A stretch of 64,000 nt of DNA from Xestospongia muta (Eukaryota; Porifera; Demospongiae; Haplosclerida; Petrosiidae), in the NCBI GenBank assembly GCA_963693285.1, contig OY848919.1, positions 10,659,461 to 10,723,460 on the forward strand. Reading direction: 5' to 3'. Made by a program: the position numbers and the translations under genes. Under the pieces are notes generated by a model. It ran no database searches. It was not told the origin of the DNA and saw nothing but the letters and a program-made list of their open reading frames with translations. Within the stretch, counting starts at the first letter, position 1. Each line of letters starts with the position of its first letter. Positions 1 through 11,517 of the stretch are shown piece after piece.

Positions 1-239
1 AAGTTGCACCCAAAGCATAATAACACTTTCTTATATAAAGTCTTTATACTACATACTTTCGTTTATTATGTAGGCAGTCCCATGAGCCAGACACAACCCC
101 TATGGTGAACGAGTGACTATCACATAGGTGGGTCTGGCTCGAGATACTATATTAATAGTATGGGTTGATTAAAGCATATTTAACTATTGGACATTATATA
201 TATAGCTTGAATAATTACTTACCTTCCATTAAAGCTGTT
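1..239 (-). CDS. DSP-0: 5' end of a dispanin copy running off the left edge
   Basis: The complement of 233-239 reads ATGGAAG followed by a GTAAGT donor. This is the 7-nt first coding exon shared by every dispanin copy further right. Positions 1-232 match the first intron of those copies, including the inverted-repeat element near 78-150, and the upstream box CCACGCCC is present near 342-349. The remaining exons would lie left of position 1, so product and intactness cannot be judged. It could equally be an orphan 5' fragment like the one at 18.6-19.1 kb. Confidence 0.45.
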
Positions 240-338
240 GTGAGAATAACAAGATGGAAGATTAGTCTCAAATTTATTATGGATCAGTAAATGCCCGACA
301 ACACGTAATTTGTAAACGCAGCAATTTTATACAGACAG

Positions 339-351
339 CCACGCCCCATAC
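339..351 (-). promoter_or_regulatory. Conserved CCACGCCC box upstream of DSP-0
   Basis: The + strand shows AGCCACGCCCC about 105 bp upstream of the DSP-0 start. The same word sits roughly 105-135 bp upstream of the first exons of DSP-1, 2, 3, 4, 5, 6 and 11. It resembles a GC/KLF-type box and is likely a promoter element; function is inferred only from position and conservation. Confidence 0.4.
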
Positions 352-499
352 TTACATCAGACCCTGTGTAAATATAGCATGTAGTATGCAGAGTCATCCA
401 ATATCCAAAATAGTTTACTTTTATTAATGATAGGTTATACCACAACAACTATAGCAATTTATCTTTCTACATTGTTTTGAGTATAAACTTTGGTAGAAA

Positions 500-706
500 G
501 CATGCATCTAAATAAATACACAATAGTTAAAAATCAAATTTACGTTTTGGTGACACTCCAGCAACACATCAAGTATGTATCACACTAAAACAATGTAACA
601 ATAATTTTTTGTTGAATATTAATAATAACTTATTGCATCAACATTAATAATGAACACCAAATTGCTGATTATCAAGTTATTAGTAAGACGAGTTTGTAAC
701 CTTCAC
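500..706 (-). pseudogene. Dead copy of the small secreted-peptide gene
   Basis: This stretch matches both exons of the intact gene at 19,510-19,744 on the same strand. The start codon position reads GTG (704-706), an in-frame TAA interrupts the signal-peptide region, and the donor is changed from GTAAGT to ATAAGT. The second-exon match begins near 561. It is a decayed paralogue; the third copy, at 15.26-15.32 kb, is dead too. Confidence 0.55.
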
Positions 707-765
707 TTTGTTCTTTAAGTTGTCACAGTAACAAGAGAGCTTAATAAAGTGAACAAGATATCTTG

Positions 766-833
766 AAATAAAGGGCCATGCAGCCATATGAGAGAGCAGT
801 ATTAACATCACCTCTTTTATAGGCATGACAGGA
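766..833 (-). pseudogene. Orphan dispanin exon fragment (loop before second TM)
   Basis: The complement from 833 reads as the start of the last dispanin exon: an AG acceptor at 834-835, then a peptide containing AYKRGDVNTALSY. It breaks off after the residues matching ALHFN, where it joins sequence flanking the secreted-peptide copy. No matching exon for the first hydrophobic segment lies nearby, so this is a rearranged fragment. Confidence 0.6.
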
Positions 834-892
834 CTATGAAAAAATCGAATGTCAAACGTGTCACTTGCATTTATTAAAAGATTTATTTTTAA

Positions 893-1050
893 ACCAACTC
901 TTTGATGATAAACCCTATTGGAAGATTAATATGATGATTACATGGGATTATGATGAAACACTATAACAGGATAATAGAGTTTAATTAATTAATTAATAGA
1001 TAATTCAGATGATGATTAAAATGTTATTGTATAATAGTTACACTTTATAT
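893..1050 (+). pseudogene. Fragment of Rhesus exon 8 and its intron
   Basis: The segment around 899-925 is a diverged copy of Rhesus exon 8 (encoding [12 protein letters not shown] in the intact gene), and the next 120 bp match the fragment at 9,830-9,990. Shared downstream sequence shows both debris copies came from one duplicated piece. Not translatable. Confidence 0.5.
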
Positions 1051-3100
1051 ACACATAATAGTTGTACAAAAACATTTGAAGCTTTAATATAACAATCTTA
1101 GTATATTGCAAGTAACTCTACCTTTAACAGTCGTACTAAACATGATCAGTGCTTGTGTCAGCATTTCAAACCTATAAAATAATCATAAAAATTAAAAAAT
1201 TAGTATTAACAAATACTAAGACCATTTTACAGACTAATGTTTAATTACAGCTCACAATAGTAGCAAAAAAATGGCAGGAATATCATAAACAAGCAACATC
1301 TATCCTTGACATATGATACAAAGTGCATTAACTTTATGTAATGGTGCATGGTTCAAGAGCAATCTTCCATAGTGTTTACTATATCTTTCATCCATTTAGT
1401 GCTTGCATATCTATAAAAAAAGTATAACAGTAATGTTATATAACACACACAAAGTAAACTCAAAAAGTTATTGTGAAGTCTTTTAAATTGTATAACTGTT
1501 TAGCATAAGAAGCAGAAACAAGAAAAGTTTGCAAAATAATGTACATTTGTGCTGTTGTAGTACTGGATAATAACCACCTCCAAATGAATGCAGTTGATTT
1601 AGAAAGCAATAAAAGTTACATGAAATTTGCAAGCAGTAATGAATATATTTATAAATTAATAGCAACAATAACAACAACAACAACAATAATAATAATAATA
1701 ATAATAATAACAATGAATATATTTATAAATATATATATATATATTTATTTAAAAAACTGTTAAGGGCACAAACAAACATTAATTCTACTATAGAGAAAAT
1801 ATCTTATATTTTGTTAATGGTGGAGATAATGTGTATGGAAGTCATATGTTAGCACATAACTATAATTGTAGATTACATAACAGCTTAGTATCTTAATTGC
1901 CTATAACTACCAGTTAACATTAATCATAGCCTCTCATGTTAAGAAAGTAACTATGAATGACATTATAAGGGTCAAATTAACATCATCATTGCAACACTAT
2001 CTTATCTTGTTAATTAGTTTATAGATTCTTCCTATATGATAAAAATAAATGGTAATATTGCAAGCTTACAAACAATAATGATTCAAAGAAAAAGCTGTAT
2101 TAAACTATACGACTAGTACTAGTGTACCTCTATCGCCCCTTACCGTTTTAACCTGCATCCTATAGTAGATTAACAGAGTATATCACTTTCTGGGGTAGGT
2201 TATCTTCACTGCATTTGTCAGTATAGATGTTCATTAAATAATTTAATGTGAGGCGAGCCTAAGCGAGCTCCCGTACCTATCATACGTCATAAATGACGTG
2301 CAAAGCGTACGTCATTCTGCAGTGTTTTAATTTAGCATTAAGTATTTTTTATTATAACACGTGCTTTTTTCGTATCAGCATGTGTAGTCTTAAAAGAAGA
2401 TAGATAGAAAGTGCAATGCTAAGTAAAAAAGAAAGAGAGGCAATTACATTTACACGAAGAAGACGAGACAGTTCGAGCCTTTAAAAGCTACAGGGATAAG
2501 GTTTGTGGAATGGCACATAATTGGCAAACTTGGACACTCCCATCATAGATAAGGTTGGAATATTTTATTATTGTTGTTTTCGTTATTGACATTTCTGTAA
2601 AAGGATATATTAGGTAGAATATAGGCTTTTCGAAATTATAACTTAATCTTGTTAAGATTAAGATTGATTAATATACTAAAATGTAGTAATAAAATAAGCA
2701 ATAAAAACTATTTTAATTACAGACACTTTTATTCTTCACTTAATTACCAGGTGAAAAACAAGTATTATTAGTTATGAATTATTATGTAACCAACATGAAA
2801 TATATTTTTTGAATGTAGCATGTATGATTATATGACACTTGTAGACAGCTTCACATAATTACTGTTATATATTATATCATTCACTGGTGTTGTCCAGAGC
2901 TGATTTATAATCTATGAAAACCCAATATTACATATTTTTAGGGATCAGTATTAAATATATCAATCTCAGACTGTGTCACTGGGCTTCCATATTAATTTTT
3001 TAGTATTCTCTAGTACATAACAAGTGATATGCATGGGTGACAACTGATATGCAGAAACTCAGGATCACTCCACGAAGGTCTGTACTACCTTATATCTAAT
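1051..3100. other. No gene recognised; AT-rich spacer
   Basis: I see no coding exon here. Simple sequence occupies about 1,670-1,745 (AAC/AAT trinucleotides then AT dinucleotides). Around 2,283-2,316 three TGACGT/ACGTCA words lie close together in an otherwise AT-rich stretch, which could be a promoter-like cluster or the end of an unrecognised element. Confidence 0.4.
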
Positions 3101-3104
3101 TATA

Positions 3105-3640
3105 ATAAAAACTACTTGTGTAAACAACTGCCATAAAGAGAAAGGGCTACCTCATAGTGCCCTACATTTAACCTATTATGTAATTTGAATAAAGTTTACT
3201 GTATAAACAATTGTAATAAAAAGAAAGGGCTGCCCAAAAGCGCCCCACATTTAGCCTAGTATGTAATTTTAATAAAATGTACTGTGTAAACAATTGTTAT
3301 AAGGGAGAAGGGCTGCCCCAATAGTGCCCTACATTTAACCTATTATGTAATTTGAATAAAGTTTACTGTATAAACAATTGTAATAAAAAGAAAGGGCTGC
3401 CCAAAAGCGCCCCACATTTAGCCTAGTATGTAATTTTAATAAAATGTACTGTGTAAACAATTGCTATAAGGGAGAAGGGCTGCCCCAATAGTGCCCCACA
3501 TTTAGCCTAGTGTGTAATTTTAATAAAAGCACTGTTTAAACAATTGTCAAAAGGAGGAAGGCCTCTATTCATTATGTCCTGCATTTAGCTAATATCATTT
3601 TAATAAAAAGTACTTGTTTACATAAACAGTTATCAAATGG
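3105..3640. repeat. 83-bp minisatellite, about six units
   Basis: Units of about 83 bp each contain TAAACAATTG, AGAAAGGGCTGCCC, a CACATTTAGCCTA-like stretch and TGTAATTTTAATAAA. Units 2 and 4 (near 3,201 and 3,368) are almost identical, as are units 1 and 3, giving a two-unit higher-order period of about 167 bp. The last unit is degenerate. Confidence 0.8.
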
Positions 3641-4184
3641 AGAAAGACTAATTAAAATCATCATTACAACACTACTTTTCTTATTTAGTAGTTTCTAACT
3701 TGATAAACATTTCAATGTATGTTTCCAGAGCCATTCATACAGCACAAGTAATATACCTAATCATGAAAATACCTAATTATAAAAATATTTGAGAGTTTGA
3801 AGATGGGACTAAACTGATGTGCATACTGAAATGTAATACACACACAAAAAACAATGAAACTACTTAATTGAGACACTTTACTCTTCAATTTTGATAATCA
3901 GGTGACTACGTAACTAACATGAAATCTGAATGAACATGTATGAACAAACCTATGAGTGTCGTAGACAGTTTCTTATAATTATATTTTAGCATCATTCGTT
4001 GGCATGCATTCTAAGCTGACTTATAACCTATGGATGCTCAATGGGACAGTCTGAATCTTCGCCACATGCTTTTAATGCTTAATAATTAAGGTTTAAGGAA
4101 TAGGTATCAGTATTAAAATATACTGATCTCAGATAAACCACTGGGTCTCCATACTAAACTTTCAGTAGTCTGTAGTACCTATCT

Positions 4185-4560
4185 AATTCAACTTTGTGAA
4201 GCAGAAGCTCCAGAATGCCACACAATGCCCTGCTTTTTGGTTATGTATGAAATTTTATAAAAAGTACATGTGTAAACAGCTATTAAAAGGAAGAAAGGCT
4301 CTTCTTATATGTCCTGCATTTAACCTATATATATTTTTAATATTAAAAAACTTATGTAAACAATTTTCAATAGGAGAAAATGCTGCCCCATAATGGCCTT
4401 CATTTAGCCTACTATGTAATTTTAATAAAGAGCATTTGTGGGATGGATTGTCTAAAATAGAAAGAGCTCGCCCTACAATGCCTTGCAATAATCTAGAATG
4501 TAATTTTAATAAAAGTGCTTGTATAAACAACTGATAAAGAAGGATAGGCTTGCAACATGT
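4185..4560. repeat. Second block of the 83-bp minisatellite
   Basis: Four more diverged units of the 3.1-kb minisatellite, again with the TGTAATTTTAATAAA core and TAAACA spacer. The block ends about 65 bp before the Rhesus start codon, so it lies in the presumed promoter region. Confidence 0.7.
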
Positions 4561-4570
4561 AAATGTTAAT

Positions 4571-4578
4571 TATAAAAA
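4571..4578 (+). promoter_or_regulatory. Candidate TATA box of the Rhesus gene
   Basis: TATAAAAA lies 48 bp upstream of the ATG at 4,626, just after the minisatellite block. Position suits a short 5' leader. Evidence is sequence similarity only. Confidence 0.4.
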
Positions 4579-4625
4579 GCAGCCAAAATTTTTTGATGTA
4601 CAAGAAATTGTCCTAACATCAAAAA

Positions 4626-7600
4626 ATGCAGCAATTGTTTTGTCGTGATAATCAAGGCCAAGATAACAAAGATCTGGCCACAAAATGGCCTAAGTTAGAG
4701 AAGTACTTGCTTCCTAGTTTCCTCTTGTTTGTTGAGATCATTTTCTTCGTTATTTATGCGGTGCTAGTTGAATATGATGAAGGAGGCTTACCAGGTCATG
4801 AGTATGAAGTAGCATTGTCATTGGCCAATACCAGTGATGATATAAATTTTCAGAGAGCTCAAGATTATCTCCTCCATTTGCAGTCGACTAGATCAACTAC
4901 AAAAGTATATTCTCGTGAGTAATACATCATAGATTATTCATCAGCACTCTGTAGATAAGATTAAGTTATTTATTGAGATAGATAATTAAATTGTACTTCA
5001 ATAATAAGGGTTTGTTATGCAATAGTAATTGTAGTATGGTCTAACTTGAGAACATTTATGCTCTAGTGTGATCTGGCTACCCTTTGCTCCTTCAAAAGTG
5101 GCAATGATGTGCTTCTCTCCTTCTCCTGTTTTTACTTCAGGCACTCTTACGTTTACCATTATTAACCTCGCTGTGCGTGGGCGCATAGCGAGGGTACTGT
5201 ATTCTGTTTGTGTGTGTGTGTGTGCGTGTGTGTGTGTGTGTGTCTGTTACCAGAGTTGTTTTTTTGAACTGCTATAACTTGGCAACCGAAGCATTAGCAG
5301 CTACCAACGTTTAGCAACGAATAGAAAAACATGTGGACTTTACAACAGTATTATCAAGAACATCGTCAAGGAAAAAAGAAGCTTAAAACTAGCAAAAGAA
5401 TTTTCAGGCTGCAGAGGTCAAGTGCCGTTTCTCGAAAAGTAAAAAACTTAACGTGGAGATTTTTTAATATGTTGTAAACAATCTCAGAGGAATACGGATC
5501 AGCAAGACAGAAGGCCCTTGGTCGAAGTAATCGTTAGAAAAGTTCTGAAAAATGTTTTGTGGACTTGGAGCGAAGTAACGCATTCAGGAAACGTCTCCAA
5601 GCACTGAAAAGACTGCTACTAATAGATAATATATCGATTTATATTTGTACTACGGGACGTTTCCAAAGAACGTTTCATCTTCAAGTAACAATAAATTTTG
5701 TATATGAAATATTGATACATTTTAAAGGGCCATGTAAAGACTCAGAGAAACTTTTCATCACGAAATTAGCACTTAATCTTGCTTGGGAATTGAAAGATAC
5801 TATCACTTACTCAGTTGCTGCTTCACAAACATGGCAAAGCTAGAAATCAAGCAACAATTAATGAGCATATACAGAATGACAAAGCTTACCATTTTATAAC
5901 CACACCTTCTGGAATGTTAAAAAATTTTCTTGCAATAACAACATCATAGCTGGGCCTAAGCTGGCATAGAATTTATAAATAACTTAGAAGCTACAGCGAG
6001 GTTCGGCACTTTAGTGCCCTTCATTTACGTGTGTACTTCCTAATTTTATTCCAAAATTTTATTGTTACAGAATTGTAAAATAATGACATTAACCTATGAG
6101 TCCAAAATGTAAATATTTGGAGTCTGGGGATTTAACTAAACTGTTAAATATACTGAAACATTGCACAATAAATCAATGAAACTATTTTAATCAAAGGCAC
6201 AAAAGCATATAATTTTTACTAGTTATATTATGTAAATAAACTAAAGTAATATATATATTGTTTGTCTTGCAGTTTTTCAAGATGTCCATGTTATGATCTT
6301 CATTGGTTTTGGTTTTCTCATGACATTCCTACGTCGCTATGGTTTCAGTAGTGTAGCATACAATATGATGTTGGCTGCTTTTGCAATCCAATGGTCCATT
6401 ATTACTATTGGTGTGTTGGGATTCATTGGACAAGCTCAAGATGGTGAGACCATGTTTCGCATTAGTGTAGGATTAGAAAGGTAATCTTTGAAATGTCTGT
6501 CATGTTCATGTTTATAAAACTGATGATGCACATCAAAGCTTCTATAAATATTTTCAAAACATTTCTCTTTCAAACACACACACATACACACATAAATATA
6601 GCTTGGTACTATCTGATTTTGCTGCTGCTGCTGTCCTAATTACATTTGGTTCTCTATTGGGACAAGCTAGTCCATTCCAACTTTTTGTAATAGCATTTTT
6701 TGAAGTTATTTTTTATTCTTTAAATGAGGCTCTTAATGTCTATGTATTTAAAGCTGCTGATGTTGGTGGATCAATGTTAATACATACATTTGGTGCTTAC
6801 TTCGGCCTGGCATGTTCTGTGTGGCTCCGTCCTAAGAAGACAATTGATCCTCCTCGATATGATAGTGTATATCATTCTGACATATTTGCAATGATTGGTG
6901 AGGATTTTGTTATCATTATTATTACTTATCATTTCAAAGGTACTCTATTTCTCTGGGTGTTCTGGCCAAGTTTCAATGGAGCATTAGCAGCTGGTAGTGG
7001 TCAATATCGTGCTATAATTAACACGTATCTTTCAATGACAGGAAGTGTTATTGCTACTTTTATATTCAGTATATTCTTTGGTGAAGAAAATAAACTAAAA
7101 ATGGTATGTGTATTATATATTGTATGTTTGTACATATAAAGTAATTAACCTCGCTGAGTGTACCGCATAGCAAGGATACTGTAGTCTGTAAGTGCGTATG
7201 TGTGTGTGTCTGTTACTGCGCAAATGGCTTTAAACCGCTTTAACTCAACAAACACGGCACTGGTAGCATGCAAACTATAGTGGACGGTAGCAAAACCTCT
7301 GTACTTCTTAAGAATACTAATAAAAGGGGCATCAAACAAACAAAAAGCTTTAAAGTCCGAAAAACCTTTGAAAAAGCACAGCTTTCAGTGAAGACTCGAG
7401 AATTCAGAAAAAGCTACTGCGTATAGCTTATGACATCTTCCAACTTTTGAAGGTGAGAACTTTTGCAAAATTTTTGTACTTCTTAAGAATACTGCTAAAA
7501 GGAGCATCAAATGAACAAAAAGCTTTAAAAGTCTGAAAAACTTTGAAAAACAGGCAAACTCGCCTTGACACTACTTTTGTAATGTACATCATGTGATCCA

Positions 7601-8943
7601 TCAATTTGACCCCACCTTGTGGAAAGTTAAATCTACATGTACATGCACTCTGCAATATAGATCTACACTGCACACTGCAGCGAGGTTAAGCACTTTAGTA
7701 CATTTTTTTACATATTGTCTTGCTTGGTTTGTTTTAAGTCATATAGAGAACTATATACTTAAAACTATTATTGATAGTATTTAAGGCTTATGCTAAAGAA
7801 TGCTGGTCAATGTGGTCATGTCATTGTGGTTTTGTTATAGACATATATACAGAATGCTACTTTAGCTGGGGGTGTGGCTGTTGGCTCAATTGCTGATATG
7901 ATAATTCGTCCATGGGCAGGGTTGTTTATAGGTTTTGTTGCTGGTATTATATCTGTTGCTGGCTACAGGTTTTTGTCAGTAAGTTTGCTCTTGCAATAAT
8001 ATTTATATATTCTCTTTACATAGCCATTGATAAATGACAGTATATATGTTCAAGATACTTCTGGCGTTCATAACTTACATGGTACTCCTGGTATATTGTC
8101 CGCTATAGCCTCTGCTGTTGCTGCAGGAATAGCTACTAATGTTACTGCTCCTGCTAGAACTGATTACGAAACCAGGTATGGCATACCAAATAAAGCTGCA
8201 ATAATTATCTGTTTCTTATTCACTAACTGTTTTCGTAGCTTGTATTTAGTATTTCCTGCTCGTGCTCCCAGTGAAAATTTAACAGATGTAGAGATGTTAC
8301 TTGGTATTGAACCTGGAGAAGGCAGAAGTGCTGCTCAACAAGCTGGCTTCCAAATAGCACTTCTAGCATCTACATTAGTTTTAGCTATCATTGGAGGTCT
8401 TTTAACTGGTGAGTTACAATTTTTATTTAAGATTTGGCAATAAAACTTTGTGTTTCTTTTGAAGGAGCAATTGTAAGTTGTTGTCTCAAATTCAGGCATC
8501 TAAATGATGACTCCCTCTTTGATGATGATCCTTATTGGAAGGTTATTATTATTAGTACAATTATAAAGCACAAACTGTTTAATTAGCTGAATGATTGATA
8601 ACTTTGAGATTAATTAAATATGCGGATGGTATGTAGTAGTTACATTTCATTTTCTTAGCTCCCTGATGATGCTGACAGTTATAAACCAGTGACAAATGAA
8701 CAAGAAAGTCCTTCCAGCAATTTAAATGAACAAGGTATATAATAGTTACGTTTCATTTTCTTAGCTTCTTAATGACAATAATTAACTGACAATAATTCAC
8801 CAGTACCACACAAACAAGAGCCACCAAATAAGAACCAGGAAAGTCCTACGTGTTTATATGAACAAGGTTCCCCTGGAGACACTGGTATTTCAAATCATGA
8901 AGGCAAAGACAAAGACAAAACTATGAAAGAATCTAGCATCTAA
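4626..8943 (+). CDS. Rhesus-type ammonium/ammonia channel (Rh glycoprotein), ten exons
   Basis: Integral membrane channel of the Amt/Rh family, expected to conduct ammonia/ammonium (and perhaps CO2) across the plasma membrane. Exons by my model: 4626-4914, 6273-6480, 6602-6897, 6940-7103, 7841-7978, 8024-8175, 8239-8408, 8465-8541, 8659-8734, 8804-8943. They sum to 1,710 nt and stay in frame (569 aa). Family signatures: [24 protein letters not shown] after the first loop, [18 protein letters not shown] with Asp219 and His227, [23 protein letters not shown], and [13 protein letters not shown] with the second pore His381. An NTS sequon lies in the first extracellular loop. The C-terminal cytosolic tail is Lys/Glu-rich. 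Length is near that of other animal Rh proteins but with a longer tail. Introns at 6,898-6,939 and 8,176-8,238 are tiny, multiples of three and lack stops. No defect seen. Confidence 0.93.
5160..6022 (+). mobile_element. Non-autonomous inverted-repeat element in Rhesus intron 1
   Basis: It starts TTAACCTCGCTGTGCG, followed by a GTGTGTG tract, and ends with AGCGAGGTTCGGCACTTTAGTG. The terminal words AACCTCGCT and AGCGAGGTT are inverted copies. Related elements lie at 7,142-7,704 and, reversed, at 40,181-40,911. No transposase is visible, so it is MITE-like. Exact ends are approximate. Confidence 0.6.
7142..7704 (+). mobile_element. Second copy of the AACCTCGCT element, Rhesus intron 4
   Basis: It begins ATTAACCTCGCTGAG with a GTGTGTGTGTCTGTTAC tract and ends GCAGCGAGGTTAAGCACTTTAGT. 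The interior contains two direct copies of a stretch around TACTTCTTAAGAATACT. It is shorter than the first copy and, in reverse, closely similar to 40.2-40.9 kb. It sits wholly inside an intron. Confidence 0.65.
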
Positions 8944-9270
8944 AGTTTTTTATATTTAAGACAATAGGTTTAAGTGTGAACTTCCTTTTTTTCTTGTTTA
9001 CTTAGCATTGCACCCCTTAACCTATCTGTCAATTTAGCTTTCTTTCTTTCAATTTAGCTTTATTAAAAACAACACTACTGATATATAATAATTTCAGTAT
9101 TATATAGTATTATATATTGTGTCATAAGACATTCAAATGCTATCAGTTTCACATGAAATAACAACAGCAAAAAGTGATATGACTATTAAAACAAGGTCGT
9201 GACAGCAGCAATGTTTCTAACAAAGGCAATAAACCAATGAGAGTGAGTAGTATCATCATCGCCTTTTGCA

Positions 9271-9310
<40 letters not shown>

Positions 9311-9550
9311 GCCTTCTCCTGTGATTGAGATAGAATAACAAGTTGCTCGTAATCTGGTGCTGATAGATTGTTAGCTATATAGTATCAGACTTCTAACAGT
9401 ATAGCATATCTCTGAACTGTTGTGTTGTAGTATATAATGATTATGACTACTTGAAGAAATATATTTCTTGAAATGTTAACAGTTTGAACATTATCCAAAG
9501 CATATTACATTTTCTTATATAAAGCTATTATATTACATACTTGAGTTTAT
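8944..9550. other. 3' flank of Rhesus gene with (TA)n tract
   Basis: Presumed 3' UTR and spacer. No coding exon is seen. A pure TA dinucleotide tract of about 32 bp occupies 9,274-9,306. AATAAA near 9,225 is a possible poly(A) signal but AT-richness makes this weak. Confidence 0.4.
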
Positions 9551-10830
9551 AGTGTGTTATTGCTACCTTTATATTCAGTATATTTATTCGTTGATTATAA
9601 AAAATTCTAAATAATCATAATTTTGACTTTGTCCCACAAGTGCCAAACACTAAAAATTTGAAAGTGTAAGAATGAGAGCTGATGAATATTTTCATAACAT
9701 TTTTCTATTTAAAATACCAGGTAAAAGATAATTATTATTATCACTATAAAAATGATACATTGTGGTACTTGTTCTAGGAATAATTATGAGTTGTTTTCTC
9801 ATGTTCTAATGTCTAGTTGATGACCACTCATTTGATGATAAACTCTATTGGAAGGTTAATATTATTACATGGAATTATGATGAGACACTATAACAGGATA
9901 ATAGGTTGAAAAATCTTTTAATTAATTAGTTAATGGATAATTCAGATGACGATTAAATATTATGGTGTAATAGTTGCACTTTATTCATGAAATAAAGATG
10001 ATCATTTGTGCCCAGAAATTATCCAATGTCTCAGAAATTTAACGAGAATTCAAGGCATGGAAAGGAGTTTGAAGTGAAAAGAGGAAGGAGAGGTGACATG
10101 TAGGTGAGCTCCAGTTGCATATGTCAATGAAAATGAAAGTTTAAAGAATTGTAATGTTTAAAACAAAAGCTTTGAGTAACACAAATACATCTATTTAACT
10201 GTACCTGTAGTTTATAAACACAAGCATTGTCTCTTTATTGTAATCTTGCCTCTCTTTTTTGCTTACTCAGCATTAATACAGTTATAACAAAATACCTTTT
10301 ACATAATCATTCAACTTTTAATAAAATATGCTAACTTTAATTAATGTTTAATAACTAAATATTATACTGACAACCAAATTCTTAACTGGAGTGTAAATTT
10401 ATAAAAATTTTAATCAAACAGTCAAGTTATTATTGATAACACATCACACATGACAATACACTAACTTTTCAATGATTGAAAGTGTTTTTGCTACATTTAT
10501 ATTCAATATATTCATTGATGCATTGATGGAACAGGAAGACTATAAATATAATAGATATATAATAACTCACTGTCTATCTTTTATAATACAAGATATTCTA
10601 AATAATCATAATTTTTGACTTTGTCCCACAAGTGCCAAGCACTAAAAATTGGAAAGTGTAGGAATAAGAGCTCATATAAAAACAATAAAAACAATAAACT
10701 AGGTTTAATTAAACATGCTTGGTGTATAATTTACTGAATAATTAAATGTGTGAGTTGTATGTAATAGATATGTTCCCTTCCTGATGATGTTGAAAATTAA
10801 TTGCCAGTACCAACTAAACAACCAAACATT
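9551..10830 (+). pseudogene. Exploded partial duplicate of the Rhesus 3' half
   Basis: Short diverged pieces occur in gene order: exon 4-like sequence (TATTGCTACCTTTATATTCA near 9,558 and a second copy at 10,480-10,520), exon 8-like sequence ending TCTATTGGAAGG at 9,777-9,856, and exon 9-like sequence CCTGATGATGTTGAAA near 10,779. None keeps an open frame with splice sites. A near-identical exon 4-type block recurs at 13.28 kb and the exon 8 block at 0.9 kb, so the fragment itself was copied later. Confidence 0.55.
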
Positions 10831-11319
10831 AAGGCATACCTGTGAACCATTGAGATATGTGCTAGTGCTATCTCAAAGAAAAAAGGAAAAAAGAAAGTTC
10901 ACATGTATAGAGATGAAGAAGGTGTTAATAAAGAATAAGAGGAAACTCGTGAACACAGAGTTGTGAATGAAAATAAAACAATATATATAACATATATGTG
11001 GTTTTGAGTGACAAATTACATATATTTAGCTGGTAGTGATCCTGGATAATATTATGATCAATTAAAAGAGGAAATTTCTTTATATATCAACATTGATTAG
11101 AAATATATTATTTAGTTAAAGTAATTGAAGATACACACATCAATGCCTTTTCGACTTTGCAATTGCAAGCTTACTGTAAATTTCCATTAAGAATATGTGT
11201 GTGTAATACTGTGAACAAGCAACAATAAAAAAGTAGCAAAAATAATTTACAGTATGGCAATAATTTTAGAAATATCCTTCAAATTGATGTACTAATTGAC
11301 TTGAGAATATGGCTTGCCA

Positions 11320-11410
11320 TGACAAAGTTGTACCTGCAATTTTGTTCATGGACTGCCACACCCCATGTTAACAACAGTAATTATTACCTTGTGTAAATAT
11401 AGAATCTATT
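11320..11410 (-). pseudogene. Orphan remnant of a dispanin promoter
   Basis: GCAATTTTGTTCATGGACTG, then CCACACCCCATG, then CTTGTGTAAATATAG, is a degraded copy of the block upstream of DSP-1 and DSP-2 first exons. No ATGGAAG exon follows it. Confidence 0.4.
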
Positions 11411-11517
11411 TTTATTGATGTAATAGGTATAAACGTTGAGAAATTATTTTAGTAAATAGTATATCATGCAACAAGACAAGACAACAAACGTTTTAGAAAA
11501 ATATTGAAAAATTAAAA

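Noticed and set aside
1483..1763. Leu-rich and Ile-rich open frames
   Set aside because: They are translations of an AAC/AAT trinucleotide and AT dinucleotide tract.
3105..4560. Possible CRISPR-like array
   Set aside because: Units are contiguous 83-bp tandem repeats without unique spacers, in a eukaryotic genome.
5559..5843. 94-aa frame in Rhesus intron 1
   Set aside because: Lies inside the non-autonomous AACCTCGCT element, has no recognised domain and is not kept in the related copies.
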